A DNA stretch of 64,000 bases from Hippasteria phrygiana (taxonomy: Eukaryota > Echinodermata > Asteroidea > Valvatida > Goniasteridae), in assembly GCA_037893225.1 (NCBI GenBank), contig JAZGUH010000199.1, positions 3,534,001 through 3,598,000 on the forward strand, written 5' to 3'. The notes under the pieces were generated by a model that was not told where the DNA came from, did not search any database, and was given only the letters and a program-made list of their open reading frames with translations. Below, piece by piece: positions 1-27,469 of the stretch. Both the position numbers and the translations under genes were made by a program. Positions within the stretch are counted from its first letter, which is position 1. Each line of letters opens with the position of its first letter.

Positions 1-1869
1 TTTCTGGGTTTTGTTTTTTTTGCAATTGTATGTGTAGCCTATAAGAAAGACAAACATTGGTCAAGAGCGGGGAGTGGGGGGAAGTCTACCCCCAGGGTCC
101 GCCCCTGGGTAATGATAACAAAACGATAGCATCAATTTGAAAGCTAACTGTTTGTAAATTGACACAATTCCAGTACAATCTCTGTGCTCCATAAATGTTT
201 CGATTACTTTATTTTTGTTATATTTAATCGAGTAGCATCGAGTTCTTCATAATATTTGATCGAATTTGTCGGTATGAAGGACAAGCGCGTAAAATATTAC
301 TGCATAGTCCATATTTTTGAGAAAAAGAAAAAAAGTCGCCCATGTCAATCAGGGAGATTAGGTTACCTCCCCCCCCCCCCCCCCCCGACTTCATAAAGTC
401 CTGGACAGGCATCGAATTTTCTTGTTTCTCTTCTTTTATGTTGTCACGTTGAGGGAGCATCCCACGCATTGAATTCTAGCACGTACGCCAAATCATTTGA
501 ATAGCCTTTAAAAGAGCGTTCCGCTACAACCCAACCATGACATTTTAAAAATGAAAGTGTTTAACGCACTAGCGCCACCGCGCTGTCCTTAACACAACGC
601 GCAATGCAAGTTATTTAGTTCCCAACATAAAAAAAACTGTCTGAAAACAATATTATTTTGTGAGAGGTTAATCTCAACAGAGACACCCGTATCAGAATGA
701 AAAATTAATTCCTACCAAAACATTCATATGCAGTGAGTCACCTTGTCTCGGGCGACTGTGGAAAATTGTTCCCGATTTGAAGATTAAAGACCGCTGTATT
801 CAGCAGGTAACAATATAGAACAATGGGAGGAATGTGGAAGCATTGTTCCCGACCCAATCCTGCCCGCCTCTGACCTCCTCGGCTTTGTTCAGGGGAACAA
901 GATAAATTTTTAAGCAGGCCATGCGTACACAAAGTCCCAATCTTTGTTTAGTTTTGACAAGTAGTCTTTGTAGAAGAAAAGCAACAATTGTGTAATTTTG
1001 ATATAATGCATACCAACCATTTTCTCGTCTTTCTTAAATCACTGAGTTTACTTTGTTGTTGTTTTTTACCCCAAGGTGGCATTCTTCGCCAAAATTCGTG
1101 GGCGCACTCAAAATTTAAATGGCTTATTTATACAGGTGTTTAATCCAGGAGAAAAACATGTTTTTCAACGCTGATGATATTTGATTGTTGATAATGCCAC
1201 ATAACAAAACTTCAACCTGTCAATTGATCAGGCATTGCTTGTCAATTTGTTAAAGTTTCTTGCATTTTCCTTGTTGTTGTTTTGCCCGAATAGACCTCCC
1301 ACACTAAATAAACAAGAATGTGAGATTGCCTGAAAATCAACGAAGACACAATCATAAGTCCATTGTTAAATTTCTCAAAGAATGCGCAATCATTTACCTG
1401 GGTAGATTAATCTGTAAGGTACGTTCTTAATAGGGCCTATATCATACTTTACATTTTACGAGGCAGGGCTATTTTTAGTATGCAAATAATATGCAATAAC
1501 ATAACTATTTGCGGTAGCACCATGCATGTAAGTTTGCTGGGTTCTGAAAAGAACCGGGGAACCTCAATGTTTCGGAGGGTAAAAATATTTTAAAATATTT
1601 AAAAATATATTGGAGGTGTATAAATATTGGAATAATCTCTTGCGTGGAATCTATGATCCAGTGTTCTTCAACATCATTTGATATCATTTTAGTTAATACT
1701 AAATAATTATTTCAACAAGTATGATTCTTTTATGCGCTTTCCCAAAACAATGTGTTGAATTTATGCAACACATTCTTTCAATTTAATGTGAAAATAAAGT
1801 AATGTTGCAAACTGCTAACTGACTGGATTGACCTGAAATAATACAAATCAAGAAACTTAGCTGGCCTAA
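1..1869. other. intergenic, no gene recognised
   Basis: No exon, RNA gene or transposon is recognisable here. Open frames are all under 85 codons and lack family resemblance. A run of 18 C lies at 369-386. The stretch is AT-rich with scattered A/T runs. Confidence 0.6.
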
Positions 1870-1971
1870 GGCCGTGTCCGAATTACTTGGCTGTGGCTTG
1901 AAATTACACACAAGTCTAACCATAGACTTGTGTGTAATTTCAAACCGCAGCCAAGTAATTCGGACACGGCC
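1870..1971. mobile_element. short foldback MITE
   Basis: The segment is an almost complete hairpin. The left arm begins GGCCGTGTCCGAATTACTTG and the right arm is its reverse complement, ending in GGCCGTGTCC read on the minus strand. Arms of about 49 bp are separated by only a few bases. The trinucleotide TAA lies directly outside both ends (1867-1869 and 1972-1974), consistent with a 3-bp target duplication of the TWA type used by PIF/Harbinger elements. There is no coding capacity. Superfamily assignment is inference. Confidence 0.8.
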
Positions 1972-1974
1972 TAA

Positions 1975-2893
1975 GTTTCGAACTTATTTCGGAAGAGAGA
2001 AAGAGAGAGAGAGACATTATAAGTAAAACTTTTAACGAAAACAGTAATAAACAGGGAATGACATCTGGTCACTGAATTGAACTCAGCAAAAGAACAAATT
2101 GACCAATCGTTCTCCCCTAAGCCTGAGAAAATCTTGGGTCCCACAACATTTTCATTCTGAAAGTGACCCAGAAAGCTGGACATTTACCGTGTTGACATTT
2201 CCACACATCGGCAAAGCATTCCGGACAACGCACCGCTGAACTGGGAATGGAATGTGAACTTTGAATGAAAAGTCAACCTTTACAAACACAATAGAAAGAC
2301 TTTACAATAAACCCAACGGTGTACGTTCAGTGACAAATGAGGGCGCTATTACACTTAAGCAGTCAGAGCCTAGTGGCGATCGCGCATTGACAAAAATGAT
2401 CAAAAGTAGGAAACAAAAATACATTTCTGCCGTGGTGAGCAACATACGCGCCAAATAAACCCTGGTTTATGGTTTTTTCCTTTTTGTTTAAATAGTTTTA
2501 ATTAATGTATTTTTATGATTCTTTTCTTTTTATTCTTTATTTTTAGGGGTGTGTGTGTAGGATTTGTGCTATGAATTTTAGTCCAGGGGGTGGGGAGGCC
2601 TCGAGTTTCCATTTAAAAAAAAATGTTTGGGTATTAAATTTAAAATTTGCCATTTTGCGAACTAGGTAAACCCTAGACACCTGCCTGAGACAGATACAAA
2701 CCGACGGGCAAACAAAGTAATTCTGCAAAGCGTTCATTTTATAACAAATTTTGTATTTTTAGTTTCTTTTCCAACCCAAGAGTCTTCGCAAAACTACAAA
2801 GCACAAGTGCAAAACTAACACTGGATTTCAAACACCTTGCCAGAACTCCGCCCTCAAATTGTCAGCAGTGTGGATTGTATCTCTAGGATGGCA
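1975..2893. other. intergenic, no gene recognised
   Basis: Nothing recognisable was found. A purine-rich (GA)n-like stretch lies near 1990-2015. Open frames are short and have no family resemblance. Confidence 0.5.
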
Positions 2894-3010
2894 ATAGAGT
2901 ACCGAAGTCTGACGTCAGTTGCCGGGGCAATGGTTCTACACACATGCAGTTTAGAATGTATTCTGGTTCCAAACATTGCATTGATTGACGTCATCACTTT
3001 GGTACTCTAT
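2894..3010. mobile_element. short foldback MITE
   Basis: Imperfect terminal inverted repeats of about 24 bp bound a 117-bp segment. The left end reads ATAGAGTACCGAAGT followed by TGACGTCA. The right end, on the minus strand, reads ATAGAGTACCAAAGTGATGA followed by CGTCA. No coding capacity. The superfamily is unclear. Confidence 0.6.
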
Positions 3011-3734
3011 AGAGGATCATAATTGCTTAATCTAGGGTGGAATTTGCCGCAATTATCAAGAAAAATCCCTGTGTAACCGTACACACAAAACATAATGCAG
3101 CTAGTCCTTTCACCATAAAAAATTTGACAACTTTTTGACATTAAAATGACTTATGAGACGGACTTTTTTGTGTACCCCATATTTGAATTAGTGGTCAGTG
3201 TTGAAGTGAATGCACAAAAAAGAAACTTCATTCTGCCAACTTGTTATCACTTCAGCTAAAATTGCATTTTGGGGGAAAAATTTTAGTGAAATCTATGTGT
3301 GTATATACATTCATCCCTCCTTCAGGAAAAGCAGAAGAGACTGATTAGAAAACAATTTGTATATATTCAGGAATTACAAATTTTACAATCCCTTACATAT
3401 ATACATGTATCCGAAATACATTTCTTCAAAGGTATATAAGAGTCAATCCTTGTAAAAAAGAACTTGCAATATGAGTGTTCAAGGTTCATTTCCAGCCTTT
3501 GGCCTTCCGGTAAGTCTCTCTCCATCCCTGGACAACATCAGCTAGTTCATCCTTAAACAGACCACAATCCCATCACGACAGACTCATCTGGTTTCAGCCT
3601 CTGAAGTCCATGGGATGTACTACAGCCAAGTCACTAACGTGGCTCCAGGCAGGCTGGACCTGCTTACACAAGGCCGATCTTTGCTGTTACAAGACACCTA
3701 TTGTCTATTCTCTCTGGATGATCAGCTAGCAGCG
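3011..3734. other. SSNA1 3' side, probable 3' UTR and intergenic
   Basis: This lies immediately downstream (minus strand) of the SSNA1 stop codon and should contain its 3' UTR. I see no AATAAA or ATTAAA on the minus strand close to the stop, so the transcript end cannot be placed. No other feature was recognised. Confidence 0.4.
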
Positions 3735-3836
3735 TTACGTCGATGAGGTGTTTGCAAATCCTGGAACTCCCTTGTCCTTCAGCACCGACGCTTCTCTTTG
3801 TAAGACGTTGAGCAAAGAGTGGGAGCTCTCGATGAT
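3735..3836 (-). CDS. SSNA1: SSNA1 coding exon 3 and stop
   Basis: The acceptor TTCTACAG precedes 3836. It encodes 33 residues beginning IIESSHSLLNVLQREA, which aligns with the human ILESSQTLLSVLKREA segment, and ends at TAA (3737-3735). The C-terminal tail is not conserved, as is usual for this family. Confidence 0.92.
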   Translation of the reverse strand: MIESSHSLLNVLQREASVLKDKGVPGFANTSST

Positions 3837-5879
3837 CTGTAGAAGCAAGAAGTTATTTCATATTTTATCGCTGACATTCTTGTCCCAACACCTTGAATAC
3901 GGACGACGGCCATGGCCGTGGTTAAAAAAAAAAGTCCACCTGGCTGGTTGTCCTCTATAGGTGCATTCCTGCACACACTCAATTCATTGTTTGCCTAGTG
4001 TTTGCATTACGCTTGGCTGTACAAGCCTGTATTGGCATACCAGCACCCCATCAATAACAGCCAGACAGAATGGGTTAAAAGATACAAAGATGACAAAACT
4101 GACATGGCACTTTAAAATGGTTGAAATCTGACAAGGTGCAACATAAAGTATTGATATTCCCAGATTCTGCATAAAAAAGACCTCCAATGGTATAAGACCT
4201 CGTTTTTATTTCTGCGGGTTTCTTTGATATATGTAATTTTTTTGCGGGCATCAATGATTGATGTCGTGTTGTTATGCCAAGAAAGGCTTGTGCAGCCAAG
4301 CGTAATGCAAACCATGGATTGAGTATGCGCAGGAATGCGTGTATAGACGACAACCGGCCAGGTGGTCTTTTGCAAACCGCTGCTATGGCCGCTGTCCGTA
4401 TTCACGAGGTTAACCCAATAACCCATCAAGTTTTTGAGTTTGTAATTTCCATTTGTTGGTAATATTCTAATTGTTACTATTTATTTTCGTAGCAGTGGCC
4501 TGCGGCCTGCCATGACACAAGACAGGTTTTTGCATTTTGCCGTACCTTCATGTAAGCTGCCTCGGTTTCGGCTATCGTTTTGTCGTACTCGTTCCGGGTG
4601 GCAAACTTCTTGGCGAGGCTCTCGTTGATCTTGGACAGTTTCTCGGTCAGGATGCGGAGGTCGGCCTGGATCTTCTGCTTCTCGTCCTCCTCCGTCAAGA
4701 TCTGCTTGTGGAGGTCATCACGCTTTGAGCACAGCTCTTCGATGCCTGCGCCGGTGGCAAAATAATCCAAAACAAATTGCAAAAAAATAAATAATAGAAA
4801 TTAATTCAAGATCACAGGCTTCTCTTGTTTATTACAAAAAAGTACTAACGGATGAAACTCATTAAACAACCAACATCATGAATGACAACACAAACTTGGA
4901 ATTTTTTGGAAATTGACAAGTACATTCTTTAATAATACACTGTCCGTGCCATTTAACAGGTTCAAAATGTAAATGTTTTTCTTTATTTTAACAAAAACCT
5001 AACTTTTGATAATTTTTTTAGCCTCTGCAACCCTTTAAAAAAGGCTTTTATTCTTGGTTGCTTTGCACACAAAGGTACGACCGAATTACTGTCAGGTCGC
5101 AAATAATTTGATATCTGTAATGTAGTTATTTTGGCGATTGTGTAGTGTAGGACCCCTCTTTAGTTTTGATGAAATTAGATTCAAGGGTATTTTTTCTCAT
5201 TCCAAAATGACTTTTTCAACCTAAAGCAGACTTCTCTTAATTCTATTGACATCGTTTTTTGTAATTTTGAACAGTTTATTTCGGTAGAAAATGCAATTTT
5301 CTTACGCGCTTCACGGCAGTTGCTATGCGAATGAACGCGGCTTTGCGTGTTTACTGTGCATCGCGGTGATCGGCATCTTTATTTTCGCGTTGTGTTTTGT
5401 CGTCCTCATCGCCGCTTTACCCTAAAATTTCCCTCAAAACTAAAACCCTGCCCTTTATCTACGGCATACCTGTTAGTTTGTAATGTCCTTTGGCAATTCC
5501 AATAACCTAAAAGTGGATTTTTGTTCCTTTTTTATAAGTTATAGGGAACAGGGCCCTACACTACACAATCGCCGTTATTTTGATAACTAATCGTGGGTGG
5601 ATATTTTATTCGATGTCTCATTAAAAAGTAAATATATAGTTTTTGTACTTCTTGAAAAATAGGAATTTAAACAGGCAACCCATTAAAAATTTTATTAAAA
5701 TTAAACAAATTATTTTGGATGAATTTTATTTTGGGTGAAACTATTTAATTTCTTTCCTTTCGTTTATTGCCATTAATTGACACAGAAGGCCTAAATTCTC
5801 ACAAATCATTCATTCTACTTCACTTACACTTGACAAGTTCGTTGTTGTATGACTGTAAAGCGGCTCCTTGCTGCGACAT
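3735..5879 (-). CDS. SSNA1: SSNA1, microtubule-associated coiled-coil protein
   Basis: Three minus-strand coding exons, 5828-5879, 4546-4745 and 3735-3836, join in frame (codon 18 split as T|GC) to give 117 residues; human SSNA1 has 119. The N-terminus reads MSQQGAALQSYNNELVKC, close to the vertebrate protein. The centre is a charged heptad-rich coiled coil (about residues 19-95) with EELCSKRDDL, EEDEKQK and the family signature TIAETEAAYMK at the end of exon 2. Exon 3 continues with IIESSHSLLNVLQREA and a short tail. Known for the family: SSNA1 self-assembles into fibrils, binds microtubules and spastin, and localises to centrosomes, basal bodies and the midbody. Both introns are GT-AG. Intron 1 carries a hAT-like MITE and intron 2 two oppositely oriented TTAA-MITEs. 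The gene is divergent from DHX16 across a short promoter region. Confidence 0.94.
3889..4078 (-). mobile_element. TTAA-MITE family, short form, reverse copy
   Basis: This is a copy of an interspersed element found at least eight times in this window. 'Forward' is defined as the orientation containing GGATTGAGTACGTGCAGGAA. This copy is reversed, runs from CTTGAATACGGACGACGGCC to TGGGTTAA, and lacks the internal segment of the long form. The right-hand TTAA is intact (4075-4078) and the left is degraded. It lies in SSNA1 intron 2. Confidence 0.75.
4252..4413 (+). mobile_element. TTAA-MITE family, short form, forward copy
   Basis: A forward copy of the same family lies 170 bp from the reverse copy in the same intron, so the two could pair in RNA. 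It contains TATGCCAAGAAAGGCTTGTG, GAGTATGCGCAGGAATGCG and the end CACGAGGTTAA. The 5' end has decayed. It lacks the internal segment seen in the long copies. Confidence 0.75.
4546..4745 (-). CDS. SSNA1: SSNA1 coding exon 2 (coiled coil)
   Basis: The acceptor is GCGCAG just upstream (4750-4746) and the donor GTACGG follows 4546. It encodes residues 18-84, the bulk of the coiled coil, ending in the conserved ETEAAYMK. The open frame runs on through the acceptor into intron sequence; those extra residues are not part of the protein. Confidence 0.94.
5133..5573 (+). mobile_element. hAT-like MITE with exact 8-bp target duplication
   Basis: Terminal inverted repeats read GGCGATTGTGTAGTGTAGG at the left and the reverse complement at the right end. 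The 8-bp sequence GTTATTTT flanks both sides exactly (5125-5132 and 5574-5581), which defines the insertion. The 441-bp interior has no transposase frame. An 8-bp duplication fits the hAT or P superfamilies; the family name is inference. It sits in SSNA1 intron 1, about 250 bp from the start codon. A truncated inverted relative lies at 7393-7716. Confidence 0.85.
5828..5879 (-). CDS. SSNA1: SSNA1 coding exon 1
   Basis: The ATG at 5879-5877 opens 17 codons plus one base. The donor is GTAAGTG at 5827-5821. The start is preceded by GCTTCAAA and encodes MSQQGAALQ, the conserved family N-terminus, which fixes the start. It is too short to stand out as an open frame. Confidence 0.93.
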
Positions 5880-6055
5880 TTTGAAGCTTAGAAGAGAAAT
5901 CTTTTTCTGAACGTTGTTGACAGTTGAGTTGATTGCCACTGGCACAGGTAACTACGCGCGTAATGTAATTTCGTCGGGTACCTATTGGCTGTGCATGTGC
6001 AAACCATTAAATTGAGGTGGGTTCCGTGCGTGAAATTCATGACGTCATATTCAAA
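5880..6055. promoter_or_regulatory. divergent SSNA1 / plus-strand promoter region
   Basis: Only 176 bp separate the SSNA1 start codon (5879, minus strand) from a plus-strand ATG (6056). A perfect CRE palindrome TGACGTCA lies at 6040-6047. No TATA box is evident. The arrangement resembles CpG-type bidirectional housekeeping promoters. That it drives DHX16 is inference, since the first recognised DHX16 coding exon is 2.3 kb away. Confidence 0.5.
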
Positions 6056-6063
6056 ATGGCGGC
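6053..6063 (+). promoter_or_regulatory. YY1-type element AAAATGGCGGC
   Basis: AAAATGGCGGC matches the extended YY1 motif (AANATGGCGGC) that is common just downstream of transcription starts of housekeeping genes and often overlaps an ATG. It lies 6 bp after the CRE. Factor binding is inferred from motif knowledge only. Confidence 0.5.
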
Positions 6064-6088
6064 GCCCAAGGAAATTGCGAGTTCGATC
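6056..6088 (+). other. putative 5' leader exon / upstream ORF
   Basis: ATGGCGGCGCCC opens eleven codons (MAAPKEIASSI) and ends at a perfect donor GTAAGT (6089-6094). A matching acceptor, TTTTGAATAGCAG, ends at 8378 just before the DHX16 start. If these are spliced, the reading frame continues DPVTVD and stops at TGA (8397-8399), 9 bp before the DHX16 ATG. That would be a 17-codon upstream ORF. Alternatively this is the first exon of an unrecognised gene. The splice itself is inference. Confidence 0.4.
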
Positions 6089-6271
6089 GTAAGTTTAAGA
6101 AATTATTTTTAATTCGCTTGTCTGTAGTCGCATAGTTAAAATGTTTTCAAAGATTCATAAAACTAGACAAAACAAATCCTTGCGTAGACCTAACGTTATG
6201 TTTATGTGGATTTAGGCCTAACGTTTAGATACCATGGAGCTTTCTGGGCATGCAAACGTCGAACGTACGTC

Positions 6272-7279
6272 AAATACCGCCTGGTCGAGACTACTCCTAG
6301 AACTATGAGGTTCCTGACATGAACCTCATAGGAAGACGCCGATTTTTCCCATAGGCTAGTACAGCAAGAATAAGAACGTCATTTCCATGCAACACGAGTC
6401 TACATTTTTCGCCGTGAATTACTTCATGGCTGCCCCCCAAAAAAATAATATGCCGCATTTACCTCCTCACCTCGGTTGCGCCAAGTCAATTTTCGCCTGA
6501 AACGGGTCCAATTTGCGGGAAAAAAAAAAAAAAAAATGCAGTCGTTCCGAAGCGATCACACACGCACACCATCGATTAAGCCGCACACACGAAGCTCCTG
6601 TTTTGCGGGGGGCCGTGGGTCGGTCAAGTCATGATTATTCATCGAAAATTCGAAGCGCGGTACGGCAGGCAACTGCCGCGTGTCCGTTATACCGTCTGCA
6701 TGCATTGCCTGTCGTCGCAGACGGTATATAACGGACACGCGGCAGTTGCCTGCCGTACCGCGCTTCGAATTTCCGATGAATAATCATGACTTGACCGACC
6801 CACGGCCCCCCCGCACATTACCCGGCTGGATGCATGCTGGGATATCTTACAGGAGCTAGCTTCGTGTGTGCGGCTTAATCGATGGTGTGCGTGTGTGATC
6901 GCTTCGGAACGACTGCATTTTTTTTTCTTTTTTTCCCGCAAATTGGACCCGTTTCAGGCGAAAATTGACTTGGCGCAACCGAGGTGAGGAGGTAAATGCG
7001 GCATATTATTTTTGGGGGGGGCAGCCATGAAGTAATTCACGGCGAAAAATGTAGACTCGTGTTGCATGGAAATGACGTTCTTATTCTTGCTGTACTAGCC
7101 TATGGGAAAAATCGGCGTCTTCCTATGAGGTTCATGTCAGGAACCTCATAGTTCTAGGAGTAGGTCGAGACGTCACAATGGTCACAAGGGATTGTGGGAA
7201 GGAAATGGGAGCGATTTCGGTGCGCGTTTCTTTCCCACGTCCCTAGTAACCATTGTGACGTCTCATCCAGGCGGTATTT
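6272..7279. repeat. 1-kb near-perfect palindrome (foldback element)
   Basis: The left arm (6272-6699) and right arm (6717-7279) are reverse complements over more than 400 bp around a 17-bp centre (6700-6716). The outermost match is AAATACCGCCTGG. Each arm contains an 11-bp hairpin, CTATGAGGTTC with GAACCTCATAG (around 6303-6331 and 7123-7152). The right arm differs by a nested MITE of about 100 bp and about 40 bp of extra sequence near 6815-6860. The arms look nearly identical by eye, so the structure is young or maintained by conversion. No transposase frame is seen. Confidence 0.85.
7165..7266. mobile_element. 100-bp MITE nested in the palindrome right arm
   Basis: Inverted ends GAGACGTCACAATGGT bound about 100 bp. 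The element is absent from the equivalent place in the left arm (around 6285-6290), which makes it a later insertion into the right arm only. No coding capacity. Confidence 0.65.
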
Positions 7280-7392
7280 GCGATAAGGTCTATGGTGAAA
7301 CGAACTGCAAACGATTTGTGGAACACTTACTTAGTGCAGTAGCAGCCAAGGGCTATCATATGTGTACAAATTAAATATATAGAACTCTTTCC

Positions 7393-7716
7393 GGGTTTTA
7401 GCTTTTGAGGGAAATTTTGGGGTAAAGTGGCGATGAAGACGACAAAACGCAACTCGAAAATAAAAGATGGCGATCACCGCGACGCACAGTAAACACGCAA
7501 AACCACGTTGATTCGCATGGCAACTGCTGTAAAGCGCGTAAGAAAATTGTATTTTCTACCGCAATAAACTGTTCAAAATTACAACAAAAAAATTTCAAAA
7601 GAATTAAGAGAAGTCTGCTTATAGGTTAAAAAGTCATTTTGGAATGAGAAAAAATACACTTGACTCTATTTCGATCAAAACTATAGTAAAGAGGGGCCCT
7701 ACACTACACAATCGCC
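7393..7716 (-). mobile_element. truncated inverted copy of the 5133-5573 hAT-like MITE
   Basis: Read on the minus strand this starts with the same GGCGATTGTGTAGTGTAGG end (7716 backwards). It follows the 5133 element with moderate divergence as far as a GGTTTTAGC junction at about 7393, so about 120 bp of the far end is missing. Short inverted segments ATAGAACTCTTTCC (near 7376) and GGAAAGAGTTCCATAT (near 7771) lie outside, suggesting it sits inside another small element. Confidence 0.75.
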
Positions 7717-8127
7717 CTTCTGCCTTTCTGGTCTTTTAAAAAAGGGTCTATGACTTGCCGTCAGTATGTCGGAAAGAGTTCCATATCTGGACATCACTTA
7801 TTTTCCCTTAAGTTAATATGACTTAAAAACTTCCAAAAAGTGTAAATCTGATGAAGAAACACGAATTTAGGAACATGTGCAGTGAGTGTTTTTGGGGAAC
7901 GTATTTATTGTGGTTCCATGCCCTCATTATCATTCTAACTTCGTATTCACGAGATGGGAATCAGACCAACAAATGCAATTTCGGACTTTATTTTCTTTAA
8001 AAAATCCTCTTGAGCCATTAATGAAAAAAAAATGCTCATTATTTGCAATTAAATCAGGATTTGATTTAAAACAGTACAACAAAAAGCAAGTCTTACTTTC
8101 CTGGAAAAAAGAAAAAAGAAATACACA

Positions 8128-8207
8128 CGAGAGCTGGGGATGAAACCCGTGCAGTGTAGCGCTGTCACTTACGAGTTGTCAGCATTAACCACTCAACCAC
8201 AACTCCG
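8128..8207 (-). mobile_element. tRNA-Ser-like SINE head
   Basis: On the minus strand the sequence reads GTTGTGGTTGAGTGGTTAAT and later GGGTTTCATCCCC. These match pol III A-box and B-box positions of a serine-type tRNA. The anticodon arm does not fold cleanly and no CCA-compatible acceptor stem forms, so it is a SINE head or tRNA relic, not a functional tRNA gene. Confidence 0.5.
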
Positions 8208-8408
8208 CAGGAAGAGCAGTTTATTGTTATATGAAGTTGAGCTCGCCAAGAAACGACTGACTCTGCATGCTCAGCAGATTTCACGGCTGAATAGCAGTCA
8301 AAAGGCAAGACCGGTTCACGGCAAAATAAACACCTCGTTATTCTTTCTCTTCTTTTAAAGTTTTATTTTGAATAGCAGGACCCCGTAACTGTTGACTGAA
8401 AATCTCCC

Positions 8409-25988
<17,580 letters not shown>

Positions 25989-26951
25989 CACGAGGACCTT
26001 GAAGACGTATCAAGCAGATGGCGTCCTTATACCACAGACCGGCGTAACTTTCCAAGACTCGAACGTCAAAGCTAGAGCCTGCTTTTTGAGACCCCTGGAG
26101 AACACTGCTTGTGAGCTTCTTATCCAAAGGAAAGTCCATGAATTCGAAGCTGAGGATGCTGGCAGAAGACGGACCAAAAACAAAAGTCATGTCTCACTTG
26201 TCTGCTCTTCTAAAGACTTGTATCTCCGATCTTTGCAGTCAGCCACAGATTTGACACCGTAAATCATCCTCAAACCCACCAGGAATGATAAACCTTGGGA
26301 ACTATAAATGAATGACGTTTGCTTGGACATTACATGTACAGCTTTTAGTCTAATCAGCATTTACAATACTCAAGGCTGGATATTGTGAACACCGCTTTGA
26401 CTTTGAGACTTCTTGAGATTTCCTTATTCAAACTTTTCCTGAAAAAAAATATGTAAGATAAATGATTTTGAAACCAGGGGACAGTCGAGAACATTTCACA
26501 TCGCAAGGCTGGTGGAAAATAGAAATTAGAAAACTTTTTATCAAAATTCTTGCTTTTGGAAAGGTTGTGGAACAAGAAGGTTGCCATAATATAATGCTGG
26601 GAAAACAGAAGTACAATCTGATTTTTCTTTCCTTTTTCCCTTCTATTTTCAAGAATATCCCTCAGTACACTGTGTTCAAATCCGAAGATAGCCTAACACC
26701 TGCTTTGGAAAGTGTGCCCAAGATTTAATTCAAATTTTGAGGCGGTGGTGAAGAAAAGAGCAGGATTTACGAGTTGCCAAACTTTTAACGGTTTATATTC
26801 AGTAGCTTCCCAACTTTGAAGGGAATATTTTCACCCCATTGTACAGATAAATTGTATCTTACCTGGTTTGTTTTATTATCAGTCAGTTTACTAACCTCCT
26901 TGTTCATCGCTTTTGTAAAAAAAAATATGCAATTGCAAATATATTGCATTA
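25989..26951 (+). other. DHX16 3' UTR and flank
   Basis: No AATAAA is seen between the stop and 26997. The first is at 26998-27003, inside a decayed satellite unit. No other gene or repeat was recognised. The transcript end cannot be fixed from sequence alone. Confidence 0.4.
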
Positions 26952-27043
26952 GATTTTTTCCTTCATATTTTGGGTACAATTTGCATTTTCGACCAAGAAT
27001 AAAACAAATCATCAGTTGCTACCGTCACAAAAGGCTCTGCTGT
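26952..27043 (+). repeat. detached, decayed satellite partial monomer
   Basis: CATATTTTGGGTACAATTTG, CATTTTCGACCAAGAATAAA and GTCACAAAAGGCTCTGC align with the monomer segment CATATTTTGGGCAAAAATTG, CAATTTCGACCAAGTATGAA and GTGAGAAAAGGCTCCC, with about 25% differences. It lies about 120 bp outside the array, in the same orientation. Confidence 0.8.
26998..27003 (+). terminator. candidate poly(A) signal AATAAA for DHX16
   Basis: The first canonical AATAAA after the DHX16 stop, 1010 bp downstream. It is created by satellite-derived sequence (ACCAAGAATAAAAC). Use is unproven. Confidence 0.3.
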
Positions 27044-27143
27044 TTTGTTGTTTTGCTTTTGAGGAGTGTTAAGAGTTTATACATTTGAAGCTTTAGAATT
27101 CCTAATTAGCCAGTGGTAGCTTGGTGGGGGGGAGGTACCCCTA

Positions 27144-27469
27144 GCCTGATAATTGCTTTAAATTTAGCCTGAAAATTGCAGAAAATTTAGCCAATGAGGT
27201 GGGAAGAATAGCCCTGCAATAATAGAGCTCAAAGGTCAAAGTAAAAATATTTATGATTATTTTTTTAAAATGATATTTTTCATATTTTGGGCAAAAATTG
27301 CAATTTCGACCAAGTATGAAGCAATTGACGACTTGCAACTGTGAGAAAAGGCTCCCAGGCATCTCCAGGATCGATTTCAATCAAATTTAGAAAACCCCCT
27401 TTTTGGGCCAAAATCGTCAAAAATGGTAAGGGTTACCCCTTGCCGTTTTGTTCCGGGTCGAAACAAAGT
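27144..27469 (+). repeat. left edge unit of the satellite array
   Basis: The first, diverged monomer. It has a short local duplication (GCCTGATAATTGCTTTAAATT then GCCTGAAAATTGCAG) and carries GAGGTGGGAAG where interior monomers have GAGGAGGGAAG. By about 27290 the sequence matches the interior consensus. Confidence 0.8.

Noticed and set aside
224..469. 81-codon frame with a glycine run
   Set aside because: The glycines are an 18-C homopolymer read on the minus strand. There is no homology, splice or promoter context.
8140..8358. 72-codon open frame just upstream of DHX16 as an extra exon
   Set aside because: It overlaps an antisense tRNA-Ser-like SINE, has no family resemblance, and DHX16 homologues begin at the 8409 exon.
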